Below are positions 10,892 to 23,182 of a DNA stretch of 64,000 bases, piece after piece. The stretch spans positions 124,001 through 188,000 of the forward strand of contig JAIQDT010004991.1 in assembly GCA_021521415.1 (NCBI GenBank), read 5' to 3'. The notes under the pieces were generated by a model. That model was given only the letters and a program-made list of their open reading frames with translations, was not told the DNA's origin and ran no database searches. The position numbers were made by a program, and so were the translations under genes. Source of the stretch: Bidens hawaiensis (lineage: Eukaryota > Streptophyta > Magnoliopsida > Asterales > Asteraceae). Positions within the stretch are counted from its first letter, which is position 1. Each line of letters starts with the position of its first letter.

Positions 10892-12984
10892 ATCTGCAAC
10901 AAACGAACCAAGTTAGATACACGTTAAGGCATAACACAAGTTCGCTTGTTACCATGAGCGAAGTTGTGATAAAGTCTGTATAGGCGAAGTTAAAAGTGGG
11001 GCGAAGTTGGGAACAACTTCGCTTCATCTTTAAGTTCGTCTAATAACTAATAAGTAAAAAGGTCCAGGCGAAGTTAATGATAACTTCGCTTCACCACAAC
11101 ATCGCCTCAGGCGAAGTTAAACCTCAGGCGAAGTTGCGGATAACTTCGCCTAATCCTTAAGTTCGCCTGAATCTGAATCGGCGGTTGATAGGTTTATGAA
11201 ACAACGTGCAGTTGGTGATTTCGTGATTAAGGAATCCGGAAAACATGATTTTATGGTTATCTAGACGATCAATGTGTGAACGACCACGTTAAAACAAGTT
11301 TGAAACCGGGTTTAAGGATCGAACATCCGAGGTCACTAACCGGGTGTCAAAACAACCTAGGATTAACAACATTGAACATCGTTTATAAGATATAAGAACC
11401 CAAACACACCTTTAATTGGAAAAGAAATCGAAGAAAAAGAAATCAAAGATGAAGATCGAAAGACAAGATCGCCGGAAAAAAGTTAAGTTCGCTGGAATTT
11501 CGGAATAAGTTCGCTGTGTTCTTGGAATAATGAAACGTTTGACTTTTAAAAACCTTTATATAGGGTCTGGGTTAAACAGGCGAAGTTACGGTTAACTTCG
11601 CCTAGGCGAAGTTATTCACAAGTTCCCCTGTTTAACAACTTCGCCTATATTTACAAAATCAAACCTCATAATTTGAACATTTTGCAATTAACTTTTAAAA
11701 CATCCTTTAAAGAGTTAAAAGATACAATCAAGACCAAGTAACCAGTTATAAAATCATAAAACTACCTAAGTACGAAAAACTTTTAACAATTAAAGTACAT
11801 GGGATCAAATTTCAGTCTCGACAGGGACTACTACGTTTTAGAAAAGATCCGAACAGGAATCATACTAATTACGTGACTGTCACATAGATCCGTGTTTAGC
11901 TGTATTATGACATAAAGAAACAGGTTGTAAGCAGGTAAATAACTTAAGATGGTTTTCATTGTTTCTGTGATACGAGTTAAGTTCAATTAAGCTCAAAAAT
12001 TAAGTGGGCAACAACTCAGAGATTATGATGCCTCCTATCTATTCTCAAAGCGTATTTGGCTTTCCCCAAGTCACCCCGAATTGACTTCAACCCATAGTGT
12101 CTGATTAAGTTTGTAAGTACTCTTCATCTGCTTCCCGTTCTCTTTCTTACTCCATGATTGAGAAGTCTTGACATTGTCAGCTCTAGAATGTTTCAATAAC
12201 TCATAAGGTTTTTTTTTTTTTTTTTTTTTTTAATAAACATTTACATAGACTTCAGAGTAGTAAACAACTGCAAGTCCCGAATCTGGATCACTGCAGTTTC
12301 TTCACACACTATCTTTACGGGAATCAGAACACTTACGGGCTCGTGTATGACTGGGTAATCGCTTTTCTGCCTATCATTCGGAAAGATATATATGAAGACA
12401 TGCAAAACTCTTAAGGAGTTTCCACGTAAAATCGAGTAGATTTAGTTTGTATCACTTCTACTTTTACGCACCATAAAAAGCTACCATGACATACAATGAC
12501 TGTTCTTAAGCCTTTTAAGCCTAATAACTTCACTAGTTAAGCACACAGAATCAGTATATCTATCATTTTCCAAGGTTGGATCAATTTTCTGTTAAACATA
12601 GCAAACGAACTTCTTACGAAGTAGTAGACTTGAAAAATAATTTCACTTCCCTTAAAGAAAAATTTAACTTCTATCGCCCCGACCAAATCAAAGTCTTCAG
12701 GTCAACGGCTATCCCGAAGATCCAATGGATCAGCTGGACCGACCACATACTAGTATGTGTCCTTCTAACTAAGTATGATCGACTAATTTTAAGCGAAAGA
12801 ATGAAAACTCATCATAAACCGCCCCGGTCACTTTCAGTCGTCTGGTTAATGGCTATCCTCATATTCTACAAGTAGAAATGAGGACCAAACATATCCTAAG
12901 ACATTTCCATCAAACTGAGGTAACCGACATTGTTCTAAGCGATAGTGACGATTTTTTTTTTTTATATATGCACAAAAAGCATGG
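10892..12984 (-). other. Non-coding interval of the copia element with palindromic motif arrays
   Basis: 2.1 kb between RNase H and the extra ORF, without a convincing gene. At 10,935-11,175 and 11,575-11,650 are about 13 exact copies of GCGAAGTT or its complement, often as facing pairs. Poly-T runs are at ~12,210-12,231 and 12,952-12,963. The ATG-started ORF on the plus strand at 12,576-12,875 resembles nothing I know. Confidence 0.75.
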
Positions 12985-15366
12985 TTACTCGGGATTGATC
13001 ATCCCATTCAACTCAACAAGGTTTTGAAATCTTGATTTGTCAAACGCTTTAGTATATAAATCAGCGAAATTATCAAGCGTATCCACTTTTTCAAGCACAG
13101 TCAGTTTCTTCTCAGCACAATCCCGTATAAAATGATGACGTATGTCAATATGTTTTGTTTTACTGTGCTTCACGGGATTGTTAGTTACTGTGATAGCAGC
13201 TGTGTTATCAATGCAAATAGGAGTAAGTGAGAAATTCAGACCATAGTCGCGCAACTGTTGTTGAATCCACAGAACCTGGGAGCAGCAGTTGGATGCTGCC
13301 ATGTATTCTGCCTCACATGTTGAAATGGCGACTGATGTCTGCTTCTTGCATTGCCAGGACACTAATCTGCCTCCTAGAAACTGACATCCTCCAGTAGTTG
13401 ACTTCCGACTCTGATTGCACCCCCCATAATCAGAATCTGTGTAAGCGACTAGCTCCAAGTCTCCTCCTCTCGGGTACCACAACCCCAGCTTCGGCTTGCC
13501 CTTGAGATACCGCAGTATCCTCTTCGCACCCTTCAAATGAGATTCTTTTGGGTTTGCCTGAAAGCGTGCACAAAGACAAACAGCAAACATTATATCAGGC
13601 CTAGAAGCAGTTAAGTACATTAAAGAACCTATAATAGCCCGATACTGAGTTGGGTCCACATCTGCGTCATTGTCTGTCTCAGCACCCAATTTGTGATTGA
13701 CGCAGACTGGAGTATCGAATGGAGTGTTGTCCTCCATCTTGAAGCGTTTGAGCACATCATGGACATACTTGGTCTGATGAATGAACATCCCATCCTTCTT
13801 CTGATCAACCTGCAATCCTAAAAAGAAAGTTAGTTCACCCATAGCACTCATTTCAAACCTTTTCTTCATGACGGCCTCAAACTCCTGACACATGGAGACT
13901 TTTGATGCAGCAAAGATAATGTCATCCACGTAGACTTGCACCAGCAGTAAGTCGCTTCCTTCTCTCTTGAAGAACAACGTGCTATCTATCTTCCCTCTTT
14001 CAAACCCATTTTCAAGCAAGTAATCTGATAAAGTTGAGTACCAGGCACGAGGTGCCTGATGTAGTCCATACAACGCCTTGCTTAACTTGTACACGTGGTC
14101 TGGAAAGTCTGGGTCAGGAAAACCCGGAGGTTGCTCAACGTACACAACCTCATCAACTTTCCCATTTAGGAACGCACTTTTCACGTCTAACTGAAATACC
14201 TTCATCTTCTTATAAGCAGCAAATGCCAAAAACAATCTAATGGCTTCCAATCTTGCCACAGAAGCGAACACTTCATTATAATCAATCCCCTCTTGTTGAT
14301 TAAAACCTTTAAAGACTAGCCTCGCCTTGTTTCTTATAATAATTCCTTTCTCATCTCTCTTGCACTTAAAAACCCATTTTGTGCCTATCGCATGCACATT
14401 CTTTGGTTTTTCAACCAAAGTCCAAACTTCCATTTTCTTGAATTGAGCCAGCTCTTCTTGCATGGCCTCGACCCACGAGCTGTCCTTTAGAGCCATTTGG
14501 TAATTCTTTGGTTCAATCTGGCTGATAAAGCAGGTGTACAAGCATTCGTTGATTATGCCTGTCTCCTTAATGCTTGTGTAAACACAGGTGTGCTCATTCA
14601 AGCTACGTCTTGTTTGTACACCGGAGGACACATCACCAATCACATTCTCCAAAGGGTGATCTTTATGAATTCTCGTGGTCGGAACAGAACCGACATGCAA
14701 ATTGTCTTCCAAGTTAGAAGAGAGCTCGTCAATGGTTGTTTCTTGCTGAGAGTGAAACGGATTGAAAAATTCTTCTTCAGGAGAGGCAGCAGGGGTATCG
14801 ATAGCATTTGATGAGGAAGGTTGACATTTATCAAACAGCTGTCTTTGCACTAGATTTTCTTCCTCATCAAGGATCATCTTCGTAGCAACTCTCTCTTCTT
14901 CTTCTGCACTATCCAAATACGGTATGTTAAAAGACTTAAAAAGTCTATCATATTCGAAAAACTCAGCAGGTCCGTTGCTTGGTTTTGGCGGTTTGTAACT
15001 TGTGATATCGGTGTTACACACCACCTCAACCTTGCCGGTCGATGTATTAAAGACACGTCTGTTGGGAGTCCCAACAACATAACCGACTAAGATTCCTTCA
15101 TCGGCTACTTCACCAAATTTAGAATTTGTCTTTAAAATCGAACAAGGGGACCCGAATGGTTCAAGACCACTCAAGTTGGGCTTCCTCCCATGCATAAGCT
15201 CATAACACGTTTTATTAAGTCTTTTAACAGTCAAGACTCTATTCAGGATATAACAGGCTGTAGCAACAGCTTCAGCCCAGAACACCACAGGAAGCTTCGA
15301 ATCAGCCAGCATAGTTCTGGCTCCTTCAATTAACGTTCTATTCTTCCTCTCAGCCACTCCATTCTG
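12985..15366 (-). pseudogene. Copia pol: integrase C-terminus, reverse transcriptase, RNase H
   Basis: 790 open codons after an in-frame TAA. In order (residues counted from the first codon of this open segment): the end of the integrase core and its C-terminal part (1-110; VAERKNRT, FWAEAVATACYILNR); a linker; RT (~290-540; KARLVFKGFNQQEGIDY, QLDVKSAFLNG, ALYGLHQAPRAWY, catalytic YVDD at 476-479); and RNase H (~620-760; AYTDSDYGG, STTGGCQFLGG, CEAEYMA, HIDIRHHFIRD). All key motifs are intact. It is the C-terminal part of a Gag-Pol polyprotein that would copy RNA to cDNA and integrate it. It is separated from upstream pol only by the stop at 15,367-15,369, where TAA replaces the expected CAA of the TPQQNG motif. 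Confidence 0.95.
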
Positions 15367-16308
15367 TTACGGAGTATACGGAGCGCTGTACTGGTGCTCA
15401 ATCCCTTTCTGAAGGCAGAAGATCTCCATTTCAAAATTCTTGATCTCCGTTCCATTGTCACTCCTGATGAACTTAACCCTTTTATCCATAACGTTCTCAA
15501 CTTTGGTAATCAAATTCTTCACCATCTGAGCCGTTTCATCTTTTGATTTCAGGAAATATACCCACGAATATCGTGAGTAATCATCAGTGATCACCAAGCA
15601 ATAAGAAGTACCTCCTAGACTTTTTACATTCACGGGACCGAAGAGATCCATGTGAAGCAATTCTAGAGTACTGACAATAGAATTGACCTTCTTGGTGTGA
15701 TGGGATTTCTTGTGCTGCTTTCCCTTCTTGCACGCTAGACATTTGTCTTCAAAGTTGAAACTTTTCAAGGGAACGCCCAGCACAAGTCCATTCTTGACAA
15801 TGTGGTTCATCTTCCGAAGATGAATGTGCCCCATTCTCCTATGCCACAATTCGGACTCCGATTCGCTCGCTTTTGTCATAAGGCATGATTCTTCCATGGC
15901 CATTTCAGTCGACCTCATATCCATAATATACGTATTCCTCTCACGTGGAGCCTTCATCACAATCCACTCCACTGGTATCTGAAAACCAGGATGCAACACA
16001 ATCGCCTCATTCTTTGTAAAATGTACGGTGTACTCCTTATCACAGATCTGCGACACACTCAGCAGATTGTGCTTCAATTCTTCGACAAAGTTTACTTTTT
16101 CTAGAGTCATCTTTCCATTAGACACCGTTCCCATTCCTGTAATCTTGCCTCCACTTTCTCCTGCAAAGCTCACTCTCCCTCCTTGAACAGGTTTCAAATC
16201 GTGTAACAAGTTTTTGTTACCCGTCATGTGCCGGGAACAGCCGCTATCCATAACCCAAAGATTATTGGCAGCCCTGTTCAACTGTTCCTGCACGATTAAA
16301 GCAAAAGA
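15367..16308 (-). pseudogene. Copia pol: protease, GAG-pre-integrase, integrase core
   Basis: Open in the same frame as gag and RT and bounded by two in-frame TAA codons (16,309-16,311 and 15,367-15,369). It begins with the aspartic protease motif DSGCSRHMTG, follows with the GAG-pre-integrase HHCC region (LWHRRMGH...CLACKKGKQ) and the integrase core (LHMDLFGPV, VITDDYSRYSWVYFLKSK, FIRSDNGTE, with D, D and E positions visible). The apparent start is only a GTG codon after a stop, so this is a slice of the polyprotein and not an independent gene. Confidence 0.93.
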
Positions 16309-17226
16309 TTAGAATCTAAGGACCCAAGACCAATTGGTCTTGGATCTATACATCCCAAACTTTGGCTTTCCAAAGTTAGTCTCTGTATAATTCCTGTAAG
16401 TCCTATTAGTATACCTCCTTGTAGATTGATTGTGAGGCCTTCCAAACCTTTGTGAATTGAAAGAATTATAGCTTGTGGTTTGGTTATTAGCAGTGTAAAA
16501 CTGAGATTGGTTTCTTTGAAAACCTGAATTAGTCACATTTCTGAATTTTGAATGGTTTTCATTTTTACCAGTATTATTATTACCATTAGACTTATTCTCA
16601 GTTTTAGTAGGCCTCACACCTCTGAATCTCTGCTTCAGAGGGCAATCTGCAACTAGGTGCCCTAATTGATTACACCTAAAACAACACCTATGTTCAACCT
16701 TTTTATCAACAGGTGTTTTAGATGTCGAGGCATTATTACCGCCCGTTTGTCTCACATAAGGTGGGACATACGGGTTTAGCGGAGAACTCTTTTTAGTTGT
16801 TTTATCTTTCTCTCCACTATCTGGCAATACCGCCTCCTCTTTTGCCTTACCGGGCTCGGATGACTTATCCGAACTTGATGAGACAGGACTCGGATCAGAA
16901 ATTTTAACACTTGAAACAGGCGAACTTGTTTCGCCTCTACTAACATCTGGTTCTTTACTAGTTACTTTAATTGGAACTGTCTGAACAACCTCAAAGTCAA
17001 CAGATTTCTGAACACTAGGATTAAAAGTGTAATTGTGATTATAAGGTGGTGGAACCTCATGATAACCAATTCCTCCCCTCTTAACAGAGGAACCTTGATC
17101 ACTAACAAGGTGATCAAGAATAGCAGAGGAATTTCTGAACTGCTCAAGTTTTCTATTTAGTTCCACCACTTTCACCTGGTGATCAGCAATCTGTTTTTCT
17201 CTTTCAGCTATTAGCTTGGTTTTTTC
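16309..17226 (-). pseudogene. Copia gag-pol linker with second CCHC zinc knuckle
   Basis: A slice of the same frame between TAA codons at 17,227-17,229 and 16,309-16,311. It is Ser/Pro-rich, then carries CCFRCNQLGHLVADCPLK (C-x2-C-x4-H-x4-C knuckle), then an Asn/Arg-rich stretch typical of RNA-binding nucleocapsid tails. It directly precedes the protease. Confidence 0.85.
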
Positions 17227-18929
17227 TTACAAAACTTCATAGCTTAGATCAATCACTTGTATTTTTTCAGCAAGTTTTACTTTTAGACTTTTAATATCCT
17301 TTTCACAAGCTTTTATTTTAACTTTATAGCTATTTTCTCTTGCTTTAGTAAAGTGATGATCTTCTTTTAAAGTTTTAAACTCAGCATCCAAACCAACATA
17401 CTGATCAGTTATAGTTGCTAATTGCTCAGACAAGTTTTCACATTTAGAACAAGTAGGTTTAGAACATACCTCGGAGAGCTGGTCTTTAACATCTGCCATG
17501 AGAGCTTTTTCTTCTCCGGTAACCTTCTCATTTCCTTCAGTTTCAACCTTCGCCAAACTGGCCTGTTCGAAAGTTTCTTCAGAATGCAGGTTCCAGTTAT
17601 ATTCACCATCTTCTCTGGAAATCATGGCACTATAATCTTTACTACCCCCATTATGCTGTGCAGACTTGCCTTGACCACGTTCTACACGCTCATTTCTGCA
17701 CTCCTTAGCAAAGTGGCCGTTTTGCTGACAGTTGTAGCATCTTACCTTCGTCTTGTCAAACCCTGGCCTTCCACCGACAAACTTTCTTCCGGTCTTTTTC
17801 ATAAACCGTTTCACTCTTCTCACGATCATAGCCATCTGCCATTGCAGATCCATTTCTTCCATATCATCAGCATCAATCTGGTCATAGTCTCCATCCAACA
17901 TAGCTGGATCAACAATCTTCCTTTGAATGTAGCTCTCATAGGAAGCAATAAAAGAAGCATAGAGAGCAAACTGCTCTTCAGCAGATTTGACACTCATATG
18001 CATCTTAGAGTAGTTGTTGCTAGGAATACTTGGAGAGCAACTACTCTTGCTTGCTTGCGGTTTAGATGCACTAGATCCACCTGCTACAAAGCAAACATCA
18101 CCATTCGTGTTGACTGACACATGCCCCTCATGTGATGAGTTGGCACCCGACTCTCCCTTCCAGTAGTAGGCAGCTGATTCAGTCTTCGAACCTGAGCTAG
18201 AGTTGACTTTAGCACCATACATACCTGGATCTTGAACCTGATCCGTAGGTGTCTCCTTTCTAACCATGTTAAGCTCAAAGGTTCGGAGCTTGTTGACTGT
18301 CGTTTCCAGATCATATTGGGGAAAGTCTTTGTCTTCCCTCATCAGCACCGTGTACATCTCCCATTTTGGTGGGAGAGCATCAAGAAGCTTCTCAACTATC
18401 TCTTCTTCTCGGTAAGAAATTGAATAGTTGCTCAGTTCAGTCATCAGATGATAATATCGGGTGATGATATCATCTAGAGATTCATTCTTCAAATACTTGA
18501 AGACTGAGAACTGGGTTTTGAGCAATTTGATCTTCGAAGCACGGATTCCCACATTTCCTTCAAACCGGTTCTCAAGAGCTTCCCAAAGCTCTCTTGCTGT
18601 CTTGTACTTTCTAAACGTATGAAGGATCTCTTGTGGAAGAGCCATAGTGATAGCAGCATGAGCCTGCTCTCGGCCTCATACATCTTTTTCTCTTCATCTT
18701 CCATTTTGCTGTACTTCTTGATCTGATCACGACCTTCGTACTCCATAGTTGGTGGAATATAACCATCCTGGATGCATACCCACATTTTCGCATCCTGGTA
18801 CTTGACATATTGTTCGAACCGATCCTTCCAAGCAACGAAGTCAGTTCCTTTAAGCAACTTTGGGGCCTTAGTAGCTGACCCTGCTTCTACTTCCATCTTA
18901 ACTAACTCTGAGATGTTAATTGACGACAT
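17227..18929 (-). pseudogene. Copia gag (capsid/nucleocapsid) with a frameshift
   Basis: The likely start is the ATG at 18,929 (MSSINISELV); the codons upstream of it are not ATG. The N-terminal half is the UBN2/copia Gag fold (LLKGTDFVAWKDRFEQYV; ELWEALENRFEG; LLDALPPKWE). A CCHC knuckle CYNCQQNGHFAKEC follows, then a Glu/Lys-rich, probably coiled-coil tail. A 1-bp deletion near 18,668 moves the reading frame: 18,489-18,938 and 17,227-18,645 are the two halves. The frame then stops at TAA 17,227-17,229, where an undamaged copy would probably read on. Confidence 0.9.
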
Positions 18930-19426
18930 CTTTCTCAAAAACTAAGAAACCCGAAAAAATTTTTTTTTTTTTTTTGAAAAGTACTGTAGGCGAAGTTACG
19001 GATAACTTCGCTTAGACTTAACTTCGCTGGATCTTTCTTAAATTCGCGTGACTTGGCGAAGTTGAGTGTAACTTCGCTTAGGGTAAGCGAACTTAAGAAG
19101 TAGGCAAGGTTGTAGAGAACTTCGCTTGAGATAGGCGAACTTGAGAAGGTAGGCGAAGTTGTTGATAACTTCGCTCAACCTTATATCTTCGCCGAAACCC
19201 TACGAACAGTGACGGCAACTTCGCCTGATGAACACGAAGTTTCTGCAGATCTGATTTCTGGGCTTTTCGATGTTTTTGACGGTGTAAAGGGTTAAATACG
19301 ATGGTAGGAGGTAAGAATGACACAAAAACACAGAAAACACGTCCCGCGAATAGTCGAAACGGGACGATTTCTACACCCGCGTGAATATCCCGAACCACAC
19401 AATCGAGCCGAAGCTCTGATACCGGT
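18930..19426 (-). other. Copia 5' leader with palindromic motifs and primer-binding site
   Basis: The untranslated leader between the 5' LTR and gag. At 18,985-19,225 are nine exact copies of GCGAAGTT or AACTTCGC in both orientations. At 19,413-19,424, beside the LTR, the minus strand reads CGGTATCAGAGC, a one-mismatch match to the initiator tRNA-Met primer site. A poly-T tract (poly-A on the coding strand) is at about 18,959-18,975. Confidence 0.82.
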
Positions 19427-19863
19427 TGTAGGTTCCCTGGATGGATCAACACGAGATATCTCGATCTACGTAGGTGCGGAATCCCTGCGTAGGTCGTACG
19501 AGCGTAGAAGACACGAATAGATCAAACACGATACGATAAACAAACACGTTATATTATAACCAAAACACGTGATACAATATCACTATTACAGACACGAACT
19601 CTCGTCCTCACGTTACAGCTCTCGTAACTTCGATAATGATCACAAAAAAACTCCTTTTCTAAGCTAAGCCGTAACCTATATAAATACACGACAACTTCGC
19701 CTGGCATGTTCAGGCGAAGTTGTCCATAACTTCGCTTGACTAACAAGTTCGCCTAAACAGCGAACTTGTTAGTAACTTCGCTTAAGACATATAAAACATA
19801 ATTAATCATTACAGACTCGATTACAGACACTAGACTATGAACTACTGACATTATGCACCAACA
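19427..19863 (-). repeat. 5' LTR of the copia element
   Basis: 437 bp, about 99.5% identical to the LTR at 7,440-7,877. An AT-rich TATA-like stretch lies around 19,677-19,687. Its right side is followed by the duplication GAATG. Confidence 0.97.
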
Positions 19864-19868
19864 GAATG

Positions 19869-20478
19869 CCGGGGAGTTTGTCGAGAAAGACATCGGCATA
19901 ATCGAAAACAACGGAAACGTCTTTGATTTCTTTGGGTTTAGATTCTTCGGTGACATAGCCATGAATGCTAAGCATCCTTGATTTAAACATTTGTTAGCCC
20001 TTATCATGGAGATTAGGCTAACTTGGCCCTCGTCCTTATCCCCTTCGATTCGTATCGTAAGTTTGTCAGGGGCTCGAAGTTCAACAGTCTTGCTATTGCA
20101 AAGGATACGGGCATGGTTGTCGGATAACCAATCCATACCCAACACAACATCAAAACCAGCAAGAGTCATAGGTAGCAATTGAACAGGTAAAACGTAACCG
20201 GCTAATAAGATTTTACCGTTTTCTAAAGCTTCGGAGATTTTAACAATTTCACCACTAGCGGTCTCGACGCTTAGAGTTTTATTAAGTTTGATTAAGGGTT
20301 CGTTTAATAGACTACAAAACTTATAATCTATAAAACTTAAATTAGCTCCTGAATCAAACAAGACTCTAGCATAGGTATTGTTAACAAGAAACGTACCGGT
20401 AATGGTTTCCGGTGTATCGGCCGCTTTCTTCGTATCAAGAACGAACACTCTTGCATTGCCTTTCTTGGGCTCACTCTT
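19869..20478 (-). pseudogene. Outer Tekay-like protease region
   Basis: The part of pol before the copia insertion. It holds a retropepsin-like segment: VLFDSGANLSFID with the DSGA-type active site, then GFDVVLGMDWL, as in chromovirus proteases. It is in the same frame as gag, separated by a TAG at 20,479-20,481. The frame enters the copia LTR at 19,863 and stops there at 19,753. The RT part resumes at 7,439. Confidence 0.88.
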
Positions 20479-21653
20479 CTAACCGCTACCACCCGCACCA
20501 CCAGCCGCGGGTTTATTCTTGGGACATTCAAAGCTAAGATGTCCCATCTCCTTGCAATTGTAGCAAGTCATCTTCTTCTTCTTCCAGCAATCGGTCGTGG
20601 CGTGACCGAATTTGTGACATGACTCACAAGGACGGGGAGTTAGATGGCATCGACCCCTATGGTATTTCTTGCAAGTTTTGCATTGTGGGATGCCAGAGCC
20701 AAAGCCAGAACGTCGTTGGTCGACTTCCTTACCCTTGAAACGGGCACTTCCCTCCTTCTTCGTATCTTGCGTCGACACGACCCTTTTATCTTCTTCTTTG
20801 TTGCGGATCATTCCACCCATTAAGTATCCTGCCAATTCCATCGCGGAGTCGGCGGTTTGAGGCGAGTGCGACCTCACCATGTCACGAATTTCCCGCGGTA
20901 GCCCCCATATATAGCATGTAACTTTGCTGGATTCCGGGGTAACCGGCTGGGGCACCAAGCGGCAGTACTCGTGAAATTTGGTATTATACTCACGGAGGTT
21001 TGTTCCGACAACCTTGTGAGATATGAACTTGGTTTGAATTTGGTCCGTTTCATGCATCGGACAGAATTTCGACATTAAAAGTTCCTTAAATTCGCTCCAT
21101 GACAACCCATACATTACTTCCCTTCCTTTACTCATGATTAGCATGTTCCACCACTCTAGCACTTCACCTTTGAACATTAGGGCGGAGTATTGAATCTTCT
21201 CCTCTTCCGAACACTTGCTCGTGATTACAATCGTCTCCATTTCTTCAAGCCACCTTAAAGTCGCGATGGCTCCCTTATCGTCGTGGAATTCCTTCGGCCC
21301 ATAGTACTTGAAGTCCTTGAACGTACATCCACCAATCTTAAGCTTTTTGAATTCTTGGCGAACGCCTCCATCAGCGTTTGACTCGTGTACACTCTCATCT
21401 ACGTGCGAGGGTCTAGAGCGGGGTTTGGAAACGATTTTCGGGACGGATTTACAGAGTGAGAATGTTTTCTTTGTCGAGATTGGGACCTAGCCATTGATTC
21501 TTCCCTAACGGCATCTTTTATCATCTTTTGAATTCGATCCATAAACTTTTCGGGAATTGGATCTTCTTGTTCTTTTTCGGGTCCCTTTCCTTTTTCTTTT
21601 TGTTTTTCGGATTCCTTTCGGGAAACCTCAACGTTATTACTTTGTTGAGACAT
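20479..21653 (-). pseudogene. Outer Tekay-like gag
   Basis: The N-terminal part (MSQQSNNVEVSRKESEKQ..., 21,399-21,653) and the main capsid part (20,479-21,240 and the frame above it) are separated by a 1-bp indel near 21,440. Capsid signature: WLEEMETIV, KIQYSALMFKGEVLEWWN, LREYNTKFHEYCRLVPQ. The nucleocapsid has Cys/His clusters including CYNCKEMGHLSFECP (CCHC) and a CKTCKKYHRGRC-type cluster, then a Gly-rich end. A TAG lies at its junction with protease; it may be a mutation, as I know of no required readthrough in this clade. Confidence 0.9.
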
Positions 21654-21910
21654 TTATCTTTTTCTTTCTATTCTTTTATATTTTAAATTTATCGAATTTC
21701 TTTATTAAACACACATTTATTTCAACATTTGTATATACCATACACGGTATATACAAGGATTATTACAACACACACTTATATATATACATTCATATCCGAT
21801 GTATATATATTTTCTTATCCATACAACACATTACAAACAAACTACATTACACACATATATTTGAGCACGCACACACTTCTTCTCTTGAAACACCCCATTA
21901 CATCATCATC

Positions 21911-23086
21911 TCAGTCATTCAGAAACTTCTTAACAACCCTTGTCAGTTTGTTGCATTTGTGAAGAAGTTTCTCTCCCATCTTCTTCTTTTTTTTCCCTTC
22001 TTCAGCCACCTTCTTTCTCCAGTCATCAGTCTCGTGCAATGCGCGATCAAGGTGTTCCTCGTATGACTGCGGAATGACATCGGGGTATCCATATTTTGGC
22101 GGTGGGTCACGGTAACCCAACGTCACCATCTCGAAATGGTTTCTCGGTTTAGGATACGGGACTTAAGTCTGATTAGCTGCAAAGTAGAGGTATGTCTTGG
22201 AGGCTTGATTTTGCTCGCGAATCTCATCAGCTTGTTCTTGAATTGAAGGGATCCTTTCTTGAAATGGCGGGAAGCTTGATGAAGCTTGGTTCCTTAGCTG
22301 CTCAAGATACTGAACATACGGATCGACAGAACCGTAACTTGGGTTGTTGGAAGTGAGTGATCCATCAATGGATGTTGATATCTCCTTTGAGTCGTTGAGA
22401 TGCTATTCTTCCGGTTCGGTTTCTTCCATAGGATCCTCTTCTTTGGGATCCTCCTCTTCTTCCTCCATAGGCTCTTCCTCCTCTTCCATATACTGAGTGG
22501 CTTCGTTGATTATCGCGGGCATCTTGAAACTATCGTAAGGCATCGTCACCCTCATTCTTGGTTTGCGGGATGATCCTTCGCCATTGTTGGGTTGTGAGTT
22601 GACTTCATGAGCGGTAGAGCTTCCAGTATGCCACCTTAGCTGGTCGGAGTGGCACTGCATCCAATCGGAGGATGGGGATTTTGGTTCTTCCTTTATGGGT
22701 CGGTTTGAAAGGAAGGTATAGGATGGGTGTGCATTTGGAAAATATCTGGTTGGGTAGTACTGTGGTACTTGCGGTAGTTGGTAGGTGGGAATTTCCGAGG
22801 GAAGGTATGCTGGTATTTTCGTGGGTTGATACATAGGCATTGTTGGTGGATGATAGCTCGAGTGTCTTGAGGGTTCGATTCTTTGTGGTGGTGGACTATC
22901 GGGTAGTTTAATTGGGCATTGCTCAGTCCCGAGGAAGTATATCGGTTTGGGTCGTTCAACTTATTGGTCGCGGCTAAAGAAGGCCTCAAAGTAATCTTCA
23001 TCCATGATGTCTTTTGGGAATTTGTAGTATTTCCTTGCTCTTCGTGCTTCATTATCATAATACTCCATTAATTTCTCATAAGACAT
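21911..23086 (-). pseudogene. Leader ORF upstream of gag in the outer Tekay-like element
   Basis: Starting at ATG 23,086 (MSYEKLMEYYDNEARRARKY) a single frame of 392 codons runs to 21,911, broken only by three in-frame stops: TAA 22,961-22,963, TAG 22,403-22,405 and TAA 22,163-22,165. The predicted product has a Pro/Tyr/Gln-rich middle, an acidic stretch (MEEEEEPMEEEEED, about 22,420-22,500) and a basic lysine-rich C-terminus with KKKKKMGEKLLHKCNK. I do not recognise the family. It lies between the primer-binding site and gag, and a shorter acidic relative lies at the same place in the inner element, which argues that it was once coding. Confidence 0.6.
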
Positions 23087-23182
23087 CTTTGGTGGGTGGT
23101 TTAGAATGTAGAGAGGAAAGAAAGGGTTACCAGCCAATCTTATCCCTATTCAAATAAACAAGTAAAATATTTTCCTATGCTT

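Larger units (their letters stand above)
7440..19863 (-). mobile_element. Ty1/copia element, Sirevirus (Maximus/SIRE)-like, nested in the gypsy pol
   Basis: A 12,424-bp element with 438/437-bp LTRs (TGTAGG...CCAACA) and the perfect duplication GAATG at 7,435-7,439 and 19,864-19,868. The LTRs differ by one indel (GTCGTTACG versus GTCGTACG) and one substitution, so the insertion is recent. The order gag, protease, integrase, RT, RNase H is copia-type. A very large extra ORF downstream of RNase H, gag with CCHC knuckles and several polypurine-like motifs point to the Sirevirus lineage. The gag-pol frame has one frameshift and three TAA codons. Removing it rejoins the gypsy protease and RT coding parts. 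Confidence 0.96.

Noticed and set aside
12576..12875. 99-codon plus-strand ORF in the copia interior
   Set aside because: It is antisense in a non-coding interval, has no recognisable domain, and its composition looks random.
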